NCBI GenBank assembly: GCA_003132445.1
Contig: PKXU01000105.1
Span: 263 to 64,262, forward strand
DNA length: 64,000 bases
DNA from: Acidobacteriaceae bacterium
GTDB lineage: Bacteria; Acidobacteriota; Terriglobia; Terriglobales; Acidobacteriaceae
Direction: 5' to 3'
Numbering within the stretch: position 1 is the first letter of the stretch; each line of letters opens with the position of its first letter. A model generated the notes under the pieces. It made no database searches, was not told where the DNA came from, and worked only from the letters and a program-made list of their open reading frames with translations. The translations under genes were made by a program, and so were the position numbers. Positions 18,394 to 27,900 of the stretch are shown here, piece after piece.

Positions 18394-19131
18394 ATGATCC
18401 CAGGAACTTCCGACAACACCTTTGCCCTCGTTGTACCGACCCTGAATGAAGCGGGAAATATCGACAAACTACTCAGTGCGCTCACCGATGCGCTGAGCGA
18501 TACCCTTTACGAGTACGAAATTATTGTTGTGGACGACGGCAGCACCGATGGGACGGTGGACAAGGTCCGCTCCTGGTCCATGCGGGATTCGCGCATTCGC
18601 GTGCTCTCACGCGCCGGCGAACGGGGTTTAGCAGGGGCGGTGTTGTATGGCTGGAGTCAATCTCGAGCGAACCTGCTCGGCGTGATTGACGCCGACTTGC
18701 AACACCCCCCCGAGTTGTTGCCGGAATTGTTGAAAGCCGCGGAACGGGCCGATATCGCCATTGCCAGCCGCTACGCTCGGGGTAACGGAATCAAAGGGTG
18801 GAATCCGTTGCGGGTAGCTGTCTCCAAGCTGAGCACTCTCGCCGCCGCTCCCCTCATTTCGAAAAGGAACTTGCGGGTTACCGATCCTATGTCCGGCTTT
18901 TTCGTGACCCACCGCCGCTGCATCGAAGGGCTTACTTTCCAGACGACCGGTTTCAAGCTGCTGCTTGAAGTCCTGGTCCGCGGTCGCATCCACACTGCGG
19001 AGGAAGTTGCTTACAACTTCGGGCTTCGCCACGCAGGGGAGAGCAAGGCCAGCGCTACCGTTGCATTTCATTATCTGCATCTGCTCGGCCGGCTGTCGCG
19101 GGATATGGTTCTACGTTCGAGCGAGCAATAA
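18394..19131 (+). CDS. Glycosyltransferase family 2 (polyprenyl-phosphate sugar transferase-like)
   Basis: 245-residue GT-A enzyme without membrane segments. It has LVVPTLNEAGNI at the N terminus, VVDDGSTDGT, and the DxD-containing IDADLQHPPE. The MSGFFVTHR motif is typical of dolichyl/undecaprenyl-phosphate mannosyl- or glucosyltransferases. Such enzymes charge a lipid carrier with a sugar used by GT-C enzymes, and a GT-C-like protein is encoded at 29322. AGAGG lies six bases before the ATG. The next gene starts on its last base (TAATG). Confidence 0.92.
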   Translation: MIPGTSDNTFALVVPTLNEAGNIDKLLSALTDALSDTLYEYEIIVVDDGSTDGTVDKVRSWSMRDSRIRVLSRAGERGLAGAVLYGWSQSRANLLGVIDADLQHPPELLPELLKAAERADIAIASRYARGNGIKGWNPLRVAVSKLSTLAAAPLISKRNLRVTDPMSGFFVTHRRCIEGLTFQTTGFKLLLEVLVRGRIHTAEEVAYNFGLRHAGESKASATVAFHYLHLLGRLSRDMVLRSSEQ

Positions 19132-20405
19132 TGAAGATCGCGCTGATCACTTCATTTCCGCCGAGCCGCCACGCCCTCAACGAATACGGATTTCATGTGG
19201 CGGACCAGCTTCGCCAGGAGCAGTGTGTCGACCTCACGGTGTTGGCCGACTATCTTCCTGCTCCAGCGGAGGAGCTTCCCGGCTTTAAGGTTGATCGCTG
19301 CTGGGGCTTCCGACGGAACGGCAACATCGCCAGTCTGCTGCGCGCCATTCGCAGGGTGAAGCCTGACGTGGCCTGGTTCAATATCGGGTTTGCCAGCTTC
19401 GGAGATCGTCCCTTTTCAGCTCTGATGGGCCTGGTGACGCCGGCTGCAGCCCGACTGAATGGAGTGCACTCGCACGTTACCCTGCATCAGCTATTCGAGA
19501 CCGTCAATCTGGAGGATGCGGCAGTTGGTTCGCACCGGATGTATCGAGTCGGCGGCTGGCTGGCGACGCATTTGCTGTTGAGCGCCAACTCGCTGTCCGT
19601 GTTGATGCCGGCCTATCGTCGAACCTTGGATGAAAAATACGGACGCGGTCAGGTCAGCGTGCGCTCGCATGGAATTTTTGCCGGAGAGCCAGACCCTCCC
19701 GACTTTACCCGCCGTGGCAATCCGACCCACCGCATTCTCGCCTTTGGCAAGTGGGGCACCTACAAACGTCTGGAGTTGCTCATCGAAGCCTTCGAACGTT
19801 TGGCGAAGAAGTTCCCCAGTGTGGAATTAGTGATCGGCGGCGGCGACCATCCAAAAACTCCAGGCTATGTGCAATCGATGGCCGAGCGCTACGCCTGTGA
19901 TCGCATTCGCTTTCTCGGTTACGTACCCGAGGGCGACATTCCCGACCTCTTTCGCGAGGCAAGCTTGACCGTGATGCCCTATACCTCGTCGGCTGGCTCG
20001 AGCGGCGTGGCGCATCTCGCCGCACAATACGGCGTGCCGGTGATCGCGTCTGGAATCCAGGACTTTCGCGATCTCGCCGAACATGAGGGAATCGCCATTC
20101 GCTTCTTCACACCAGGAAGCGTCGACAGCCTGGTCGAGGAAATGTTCGTCGCCTTGAATTCACCGGAAGAGCTGAAGAAAATGGCCTGGCAGAGCTACTC
20201 CGCGGGAGTAGCCATGAGCATGCCGCAGGTTGTGCGGGAATACATTCGATCGTTCCGGCAGCAAGAGCGTGTCAAGACCTTGCAACTGGCTGCGGGCTTG
20301 CGTCGCTCCGGTCAATTCCATCGGCCGGACGAACTCGCCCGAACCGTGGGCGAAAGAATTCAAAAATGGCAGGATGAAGACGAACTCGCGGCACCCTCAG
20401 CCTAA
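19131..20405 (+). CDS. Glycosyltransferase family 4 (GT-B fold)
   Basis: 424 residues. The N-terminal domain begins KIALITSFPPSRHALNEYG. The C-terminal GT-B domain has ILAFGKWGTYKRLELLIEAF, the GGG-containing LVIGGGDHP, DRIRFLGYVPEGDIPDLFREASL, and MPYTSSAGSSGVAHLAAQYG, the loop that binds the sugar nucleotide. It transfers a sugar from an activated donor, but donor and acceptor are unknown. It is translationally coupled to the GT2 gene. The C-terminal extension is charged and helical. Confidence 0.92.
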   Translation: MKIALITSFPPSRHALNEYGFHVADQLRQEQCVDLTVLADYLPAPAEELPGFKVDRCWGFRRNGNIASLLRAIRRVKPDVAWFNIGFASFGDRPFSALMGLVTPAAARLNGVHSHVTLHQLFETVNLEDAAVGSHRMYRVGGWLATHLLLSANSLSVLMPAYRRTLDEKYGRGQVSVRSHGIFAGEPDPPDFTRRGNPTHRILAFGKWGTYKRLELLIEAFERLAKKFPSVELVIGGGDHPKTPGYVQSMAERYACDRIRFLGYVPEGDIPDLFREASLTVMPYTSSAGSSGVAHLAAQYGVPVIASGIQDFRDLAEHEGIAIRFFTPGSVDSLVEEMFVALNSPEELKKMAWQSYSAGVAMSMPQVVREYIRSFRQQERVKTLQLAAGLRRSGQFHRPDELARTVGERIQKWQDEDELAAPSA

Positions 20406-20510
20406 CGCTTGCACAGCCTAATTCTAGCGAGGTTCAGCCCATAAACTGTAGCTGCGCTTCTGCGCTTATCTCTTAATCAATCTCTTGTTTAATCTGGAGC
20501 AAGCTGACAG

Positions 20511-21767
20511 TTAGCTCTGCGGGGACTGTGGCTGCGTGGGATTTTGATCAGAACCCGGCGGCGGTAACGCCGGCAGAGATGGAGTCTGCACCCCGACCGG
20601 TGGTACGGGAGTGTTTTCCTGTGTACTGCTCGGAGTGACGGCATCGCGACGCTTCAGTTCGATGGGCTTCTGCTCGCGGCGCTTCATGTCTTGAACCGCC
20701 TTGAGCGTCGCCTCCACGTCTACCTGATTCTGGTCGGCCAGCTTGTCCATTTTCTGGCCTTCGGCATCGCGCCGCGTGGAATAACTGACTTTGGCTTTTG
20801 CGTCTCGACCGGCACGCGCCGCTTGATAGTACATTTCCGCGCTCTCCCGATCTCCCGCTAGCTCCGCGATATATCCCAGGTTGTTCAAGGTGAAGGCGTT
20901 TTGAGCATCCTGCTGATACGCCTGCATGAAAAACGCCTTGGCGGCCGACGCATTGTTGTCGTTCAGGGCCGCAACCCCGCGCAGGTTCAAACGAGCGGTA
21001 CTTGCTTCCACTCCTTCGCCTTTGGCGATCTGTTCGCTCATGGCGACTGAATTTTCCGCGGCAACTTCGCTGATCGGGCGGCCCCGCCACTTCGGCCGTG
21101 GAGTCACTACCACCCGCCTCGTCGAATGCAGGCTGGCCGCCGCCGAATAACTTCTCAAAGCTCCTTCAACATCGCCGATGTTCTCCAGCGCATAGCCCAG
21201 GTTGTTCAGCAGAAACGGATCGTTCGGATGGCTCGGTAAGGCTGATTGCAGCAGGTTCTTAGCCTCAAACACATGTCCGTCGCGCATCAACACAATGGCC
21301 TGTTCGTTGATTTTGCTGACCTGGCGATCGGAATCCTGCACCCGTCGGAAAGCGTCATCGAGCGGCTTGCCTTTGAGCGTGGCTTCGTTGGATTTATCGA
21401 TGATCGCGTCAGTATGTTGCTTCGCGGCCAAGGCGTAATAGCGCAGGGCGCGATCGGCGTCACCCTCCAATTCGGCAACGTATCCTAGATTATTGAGTGT
21501 GAAGGGATCTTCGGGGTCCAGCAGGTAAGCCTTATAAAAAAGTCGCTTGGCCTTTTTCTCATGTCCGTGCTTAAGTTCGGCAACACCCTCGCGATTCAGT
21601 TTCTGGCTCGGGGTAGACATGCTGCGCTGCGGAATGGGAATCTGTAGATCGCTGGCTAGGCACAGGCAAGTTCCGGCGAGCAGTTGCATCGCCAGCATGC
21701 CCGGAATAAACAGTCCTCTTACTTTCAATCGATGACCCCCGCCGGCTCTATGATGCTTGAAAGGCAT
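20511..21767 (-). CDS. Exported tetratricopeptide-repeat protein
   Basis: About 418 residues. A signal peptide (hydrophobic core FIPGMLAMQLLAGTCLCLA) is followed by at least three TPR blocks, each with the recurring pattern ALxDPEDPFTLNNLGYVAEL / HPNDPFLLNNLGYALENIG / DAQNAFTLNNLGYIAELAG. The tail is rich in Pro/Gln/Ser. TPR repeats scaffold protein complexes, and here probably periplasmic ones linked to the polysaccharide genes. A longer frame starts at ATG 21830, but that leaves only 10 bp to the divergent gene. ATG 21767 leaves space for promoters and gives a normal signal peptide. No ribosome-binding site decides the start. Confidence 0.85.
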   Translation of the reverse strand: MPFKHHRAGGGHRLKVRGLFIPGMLAMQLLAGTCLCLASDLQIPIPQRSMSTPSQKLNREGVAELKHGHEKKAKRLFYKAYLLDPEDPFTLNNLGYVAELEGDADRALRYYALAAKQHTDAIIDKSNEATLKGKPLDDAFRRVQDSDRQVSKINEQAIVLMRDGHVFEAKNLLQSALPSHPNDPFLLNNLGYALENIGDVEGALRSYSAAASLHSTRRVVVTPRPKWRGRPISEVAAENSVAMSEQIAKGEGVEASTARLNLRGVAALNDNNASAAKAFFMQAYQQDAQNAFTLNNLGYIAELAGDRESAEMYYQAARAGRDAKAKVSYSTRRDAEGQKMDKLADQNQVDVEATLKAVQDMKRREQKPIELKRRDAVTPSSTQENTPVPPVGVQTPSLPALPPPGSDQNPTQPQSPQS

Positions 21768-21840
21768 GGTCGGTTGGACTACAGTAAATTCCCGATACGG
21801 TTGGCTTTTCCGCAATTCCGCATTTCGCATCTAAGACCCG

Positions 21841-22836
21841 ATGACCCGATATCTCTGGCCCTTGATTCTAATCGTAGCCTGTGCGCATGCCCAAGTGGCT
21901 GCACCCGCTTCGCCAGCGCCTGCTTCACCCGCTCCGGTTTCATCGGCGCCCGCACGCTCTGACAGTAGCCAGCTGCCGGACGTTCAGCCGCAAACCATTC
22001 AGCCGCAAACGACTCAGCCGCAAACCGCGCCGCCACAGACCGCACAGCCGAGCAACCAGCCAGAGACCATCCAGCCCCAGGCTCCTGCTAATCCCGCCGA
22101 CCTTCCTCCTTTAACTCGGCCTGGCACAAAAGTGAGCCTGGTGCGCGGTGTGTTGAAACGGATGGACCCGATCCATGACGAGTTGTTGATTAAGGTATTC
22201 GGAGACGGCGACGTCCGGATTAATTTCGATCCGAGAACCCAACTGGTCTCGTCCGCTGACGCAAGCGGCAACAAAGCGCAATTGATCGGCATCCCTACCG
22301 GATCGGTGCTGTCCGTCGATACCGTGATCGACCGCGGAAAACTATTTGCAGTCACAGTGCGAACCGTCGCATCCGTTGCCGCGGAACTGAACGGCCAGAT
22401 CGTGCGTTATGACGCCACCAGGTCGAGGCTCACTCTACGCGATCCCATGAGCCCTCAAAGTCTTGCCTTGCGGGTCACTCCGAGTACAGTCATCGTGAAC
22501 CACGGGCAGCCAGCCTCGCCGCAGACGTTATCGGCTGGCATGCTGGTGCAGGTATGGTTCTCGCCCGCGCAAAAAGCTGCAACCAAAATTGAGATTCTCG
22601 CCGAACGTGGGAATTCTTTTACCTTTCAGGGCCGGGTCGTCTCGGTTGACCTGCGCACACGTTCCCTCGCTATCTCAAACGATACCGACCAAAACGTTCA
22701 CGAGATCGCCATTGGCGCGCTCGATAATTCGAGTCTTGGTCTCTTGCGGGAGGGCGCCGACGTCACCATTCAAGCCGAGTTCGATGGCGATCGTTATAAC
22801 GCGCGCAGCGTTGCCCTGGTGCCCAAAAATCAGTAG
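21841..22836 (+). CDS. Exported protein with Pro/Gln repeats and beta-rich (DUF5666-like) domains
   Basis: 331 residues. It has a signal peptide (MTRYLWPLILIVACAHA) and a low-complexity region (about 20-90) with short repeats QPQTIQPQTTQPQTAPPQTA. Two or three beta-rich modules of about 70 residues follow, beginning KVSLVRGVLKRMDPIHDELL, LNGQIVRYDATRSRLTLRD and FTFQGRVVSVDLRTRSLAIS. The repeated pattern 'G-x-V-x3-D-x4-L-x-L' resembles DUF5666-type OB-like modules. Function is unknown. It is divergent from the TPR gene. Confidence 0.7.
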   Translation: MTRYLWPLILIVACAHAQVAAPASPAPASPAPVSSAPARSDSSQLPDVQPQTIQPQTTQPQTAPPQTAQPSNQPETIQPQAPANPADLPPLTRPGTKVSLVRGVLKRMDPIHDELLIKVFGDGDVRINFDPRTQLVSSADASGNKAQLIGIPTGSVLSVDTVIDRGKLFAVTVRTVASVAAELNGQIVRYDATRSRLTLRDPMSPQSLALRVTPSTVIVNHGQPASPQTLSAGMLVQVWFSPAQKAATKIEILAERGNSFTFQGRVVSVDLRTRSLAISNDTDQNVHEIAIGALDNSSLGLLREGADVTIQAEFDGDRYNARSVALVPKNQ

Positions 22837-22918
22837 CCCAAGACTCCGTAGCCACGGAATCCATAGCCCAGAAATCCGTAGCCACCTCCAGCGCCCAGCC
22901 CCGGCGTAAAGCCCGCTT

Positions 22919-24931
22919 TTAGGGTGCTTCCATCTCCGTGCGTCTTTCCCGCAACGTGCGCGCCGCCAGGAAATCACGGAACATGTAGCGAATGGTGTGC
23001 CGACCGTAGCGCGTCAGGCTTCGCAGATCGGTCTTGTGCCAACAACATAAGTTCATTTTCGGGGACAACCCACAATAGAAACGGAAGCGGCGGTGCGCCG
23101 ATTCCGGCATGGTCAGCATAGCCGCGGCCATACGATGGTTGCCCTCAATAATCGTCAGCGGGCGCTGCCCTTCCATGCCAATCAGCAATACCGCATCGGG
23201 TACATGGCTGGCACGCAAGTCGGTGCCGATGGCCACCAGTTTTTTCAGAAACCGGCTTGGCTTCCCTCGTTCCAGTCCCGCCTGGATGCGGCCAATCATT
23301 TCCGTCAGGTAAAATCCGCCTCCTGCAAAGCGCCTCCAGTCATTTCGTGGAAATGATCGCAGGCGTCCCAGGTCGTTGGGAGTCATTTCAATCTCCCACC
23401 ACTCCATACCAGGAGGCAGTTCGCGCCACAATCGCCCCCTGCGGCGGAACAGCAGAGCTCGCCGCACGAAGTTTTCCTTGGGATCGTTGAGATCGGGATG
23501 CTCCACCAGATTCGTGAAGTCCCGACGATAAATATCAAACTCTGGATGATAAAACTCACTCCGTAAGAATTCCGCGATGATCTCTTCTTCCGGGACCGGC
23601 CTCAAGCGCTTCAAAGGGTGCAGAGCCGGTGGCGCGCTCTCAGCTTCCTTTTCTTCTTCTTCATCGCGCAAGATGGGAAGGGTGACTGCGAAAAGCAATC
23701 CTCCCATGACGAACACTTGCACCAGAATCACCTGCGACAAAGAAGAGTGAAAACGCCAGATCGCTCCAGTCAGCAAGACGCTCGCGCCCAACTGCACCCA
23801 GGCGGCGGTGCCGATCCGCCGCGAGATTTCGTACATCATGATCACTACCGCGATGGAGTAAATGCCGGTCATGAGAGCATATTGAGTCAGTAGGCCGGAA
23901 AATGCCGACGGCGATTCCAGCAGGAAGCGCGCGCCCAGCACACCGGTCCATACAGCCTCCGGCACCAGCGCTACCGCCGCGATAAAAACGGAAGTCACGA
24001 AGCTCACTAACAGCAGCGCGGTGTAAAGCAAATGCCGTCCTACCCGCCGATTTGTAAGACTCGTCGTCGCCGCTGAAACGGGGAACATGCTGCTCACCAC
24101 CGACCACGACAGCATGAATACCACGCGCCCCACCAGCGCCAAGGCGGCATAAATTCCGGCCTCCGGTGGCGCGAAAAAATGCTTCACCAATAAGATGTCA
24201 AGGTTGCTGAGAATTACCTGTCCAATGAAATAAAGCAGAGCCTGTACGCCCTCGCCAAACGGCGCGACCTTGACTAATCCAGGCTTGGCCCGATATTCAG
24301 GTCCCGGACTTCCGACCAGATAGGCTGCGACAATCGAAAGCATCACCGCCGTCATCACCCCGGTCACGCCCATGCCGAAGTGCAGCAGCAACAGCGCCCC
24401 GCCGAGTTTAACCGCCACTTCTACGACGACATTGATCGCCAGTCCGCGAAAGTCATAACAGCCTTGCATCTTTCCGCGACGTACACCGAGCGGTATATAG
24501 ACTCCGGTCGCGATTGCCAATAACCACAGATCATGCAACGCCGGCAGATTGAAATAGGACTTGAGGTAGGTTCCGCCTGCGGCGATGAGCACTGCGACTA
24601 CCAGGCCCGCCTGCCAGGCTCGACGCAACATCCTCGCGTAGATTTGCGCCCGCATCGGCGTTTCCGAGCTGCGAGCGATAAATTTTGAGGTCACGATCTG
24701 GAACGACAGGGTGATGGCCGACAGCAACATGAGCAACGTATACAAAGCGGAAGCGTTGCCGAAACCCGCAGCGCCTAACCTGCGCGCGATCCAGATGTTG
24801 TAGAGCAGATTGGTTGCGGCGACGAGTCCGGTGCTGCAGAGCAAAATGGCGCTGCCGCGCACGAGCCGCTCGCGCAGGCCTGCGAGATGGCCGGGCATTG
24901 TCGATGCATCCGTGGCGCTGGGTGTTGTCAT
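22919..24931 (-). CDS. Polysaccharide flippase (MATE/Wzx-like) fused to an EGNHR ParB/Srx-like domain, copy 1
   Basis: 670 residues. The first roughly 420 form a polytopic flippase with about 12 membrane helices (e.g. GSAILLCSTGLVAATNLLYN, LSNLDILLVKHFFAPPEAG). The last 200 form a soluble domain with EFLRSEFYHPEFDIYRRDF, RRGRLWRELPPGMEWWEIEM, then VLLIG and PLTIIEGNHRMAAAML (Glu596-Arg600) and CGLSPKMNLCCW. The (E/D)GxHR signature resembles the nucleotide-binding motif of ParB/sulfiredoxin-fold domains. A paralogue with the same fusion lies at 36139. ATG 24931 is preferred over 25018 because it avoids overlap with the upstream TPR gene. The flippase probably moves a lipid-linked glycan; the role of the C-terminal domain is unknown. 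Confidence 0.85.
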   Translation of the reverse strand: MTTPSATDASTMPGHLAGLRERLVRGSAILLCSTGLVAATNLLYNIWIARRLGAAGFGNASALYTLLMLLSAITLSFQIVTSKFIARSSETPMRAQIYARMLRRAWQAGLVVAVLIAAGGTYLKSYFNLPALHDLWLLAIATGVYIPLGVRRGKMQGCYDFRGLAINVVVEVAVKLGGALLLLHFGMGVTGVMTAVMLSIVAAYLVGSPGPEYRAKPGLVKVAPFGEGVQALLYFIGQVILSNLDILLVKHFFAPPEAGIYAALALVGRVVFMLSWSVVSSMFPVSAATTSLTNRRVGRHLLYTALLLVSFVTSVFIAAVALVPEAVWTGVLGARFLLESPSAFSGLLTQYALMTGIYSIAVVIMMYEISRRIGTAAWVQLGASVLLTGAIWRFHSSLSQVILVQVFVMGGLLFAVTLPILRDEEEEKEAESAPPALHPLKRLRPVPEEEIIAEFLRSEFYHPEFDIYRRDFTNLVEHPDLNDPKENFVRRALLFRRRGRLWRELPPGMEWWEIEMTPNDLGRLRSFPRNDWRRFAGGGFYLTEMIGRIQAGLERGKPSRFLKKLVAIGTDLRASHVPDAVLLIGMEGQRPLTIIEGNHRMAAAMLTMPESAHRRFRFYCGLSPKMNLCCWHKTDLRSLTRYGRHTIRYMFRDFLAARTLRERRTEMEAP

Positions 24932-24971
24932 GAGGGATTTGCCGTCGTTGGAAGCGGCGTAGATGAAGGCA

Positions 24972-27900
24972 TTAGAACGTGACTTGCGCCGCCGGAACCA
25001 CTTGAGTGGTATCCCCATGGCCGGTAAATTCGTAGAAAGTTTGCTGTGCCAGACCGAAAGAGAATCTTATTGGATAGGCGAAGAATCCCGTCTCGCCTAT
25101 CTTCGTGCTGTTCGGTTCGCGTGTGTAAGACGCCATGATGTTCGAGGTCACGCTATCGTAAGCGTGAAAATTACGTCCGGAGGACCATGCGCTGGAGGCA
25201 GAGAGCAGCCAGTGCTCCTTGATCCTCGCGTCGATGCTGAAGCGCGGACGAAGAGTTTGGGCCAGCGCGTAGTTATTGCCTTCGACCCGCCAGGATCGCA
25301 GAAACTCCGCCAGCGCCGTCACCTGGATGCGTGAACCGAAACTGTGCTGCAGCCCGCCATAAGAAATTGTCTGGTAATACTCGTACACTGATGGTCCGAA
25401 GAGCAAGTCTCGTCCGCTGTACCCGGTCAGCAATGCATTCTTGCTCCAGAGCCGGCCCACACGAAAATCAATGGCAGCGGAAAGATCCCGCGAATGCAGG
25501 GTTTCATCCGTGAACGGACCCGCTTCCCGAATCAGATTGCCGGAAAACGAAAGCCAGTTCTCGATCGAAGTGCTGGCCACATAAAGAAACTGGCGAAACA
25601 GATTTTGATTCATGAACCGCGGAGAAAGTGTATCGCGACGGATGGTGTACTGAAGTCCGGGCATGAAGTTGAGCTTCACGCTGCCCAATTGCACCATGGG
25701 CGACACCGAAACGTTGAAGATCGTGTCGAAGGTATCGCGATTCTGGATCAGAAGTTGGCTCGGAAAGGAAAGAGTTCCCTGCGCGTTACGCTCGGCGATA
25801 AAACCTTCAATCGGAGGAAATGAATCTGGCCGGAATTGAAAGCGCGAATCGGCAAAGGTCTCAACCGTTCGCCGCGGCGGTGGCAGCAAGGCCGGGTTGT
25901 TTTGCACGCCCAGCAGGCGCGCGTCCTCCTGATAGATGTTTTCATCTTCGAAAACTGCATTCACCCGCACGTCAGAGCCGATGCCCACACGATCAGTAAC
26001 AGGCCGCCCTGCTTCCTGCTGCAGCTCCATCTCTGTGGTGCGAGTCGCAGGATCCTGCGGATCGATCTGGCTGGCCAGCACAAAGTTGGCGAGCGCGCGG
26101 TCGTTCCGGCCAAGTTGGCGGTAAACATTAGCCTGCGCGATTAGATATTCATAGTTCGTTTTGCGTTCCGGATCGTCGTTCAAGCTGGCCAGTTGCAATT
26201 GCGCGCTGCGCGTATCTCCCAACGCCAGCGATGCATTGGCCATCCCCACCGCCACAGCCGCCTCATCCGCCCCCAATGCCTGCGCGCGTCCGTACATGCG
26301 CTGCGCCAGCGGATATTCGTGGATCCCCATCAAAATGTCCGCCGCGTTCAGGTAATCATCCGCGGAGGTTACATCCGTGGGCGCAACTCGCGCCTCGGCA
26401 AAGCCGAGCGCGATTTGTTGTTGTGCATCGCCGTTGCGTCCCTCCTCGGCGAACAAGCGGCCCAGAGCCAGCCGCACCTGAAGACGATTTTCATCGGAAC
26501 TTTCCAGCGCCCGCTCGTACCGGCTCATCGCGTCATTGCGGCGGCCAAGCATGCGCAGCGCATCGGCGGTTACCAGCAGCACTTCGTAATCTTTCGCTCC
26601 CAGCCGCTCCGCGGTTTCAATCGCCTGCATCGCCTCTGCTGGCTGGCGCAGTTTGGCATACGATCTCGCCAGCTGCGCGGAAATCATTGGATCGTTAGGA
26701 GCCACGGCAAGTCCGCTCCGCAAAGTGTCGGCCGATTTTTCAAATTTATGCTGCTGGTACTGCACATCGGCCAAGGCAATGTAAGTAAGTGCAGTGTTGG
26801 GATTCAGCTTCAGCGCTAGTTTGTATTCATTCTCCGCACGAGTCAGCATGGCCCTCTGGCGATAAGCCTCTGCTTTAACTAAATGCAGGCTCTCCGATTC
26901 GGGCAACAGTCGGCTGGCCGTTTCCGCTTCTTTCAGCGCTGCCGTGGAACGGCGCAACTGCAGCAAGGCGTAGGCCAGTCCGAGGCGGGCTTCGCCATAA
27001 TCCGGATTCAGTGCCAATGCCTTGCGAAAATCCGCTTCCGCCTTCGTCGCCAGACGCAGATCGTTATAAACATAGCCCCGATTCATGTATCCCACGGCCA
27101 TCTGGGGATCAATTTCCAGAGCGCGCGTGAAGTCCTTGACCGCCGCTTCATTTTCGCCGCGATCGGCGTGCACATATCCCGCAATCAGATATAAGTCCTT
27201 GTCATTCTTAAGAACCGGCTGAAACTGTTCGACGATTTTCATCGCCTCGTCGAGACGCTTCAGAAACAAAAGGTCGTACGCAAGATAGTCCACCGCTTCG
27301 CGATCGCTCGTCAGTTTCTGAATGACCTTATAGCCCAACTCCGCGGACTCTCCGTAGTTGCCCGCCATGGTCAGGTAGCGCTCATGCTCGCGCATCACCT
27401 GCGGGTTCTGTCGCTCGTCTTCTGACGCCCGCTCCAACCAATCCTTGGCCCGCGGCAACTGATGGCCTTCGAGGGCCGAATTCATCGCGCCGGAAACGAT
27501 CAAGGGATTGCTGGGCGCTCTTTGGAAGGCCTGCTGGTAGCTCTGTTCGGCGTCGTCGAAATGGCGGGTCGCGCTGTACAAATCACCCAGAGCCAGATAG
27601 GGAACGTAGTCCTCCGGATGCTTCTTCTCTAATTCCAGAAAATATTTTCGCGCCGCCTCGTTGTCGCCCATTTCGCGTGCTACAAATCCCAGCGCGCCCA
27701 AAGCGACCGCGCTCGAGGGATCGATGGCCACGGCCTGCTCGTAAGTCTTTCGGGCTTCCTCATTTCGGTCGGTCTTCCAAAGCAGATTCGCATAGTTCAG
27801 GAGCAGAACTACGTTACGAGGCTCGATCTGCAGAGCATCCTTCAAATCCTTTTCCGCGGCAGTGACATTACCTTGCCCCACTTCCGTGGCCGCTCGCAGT

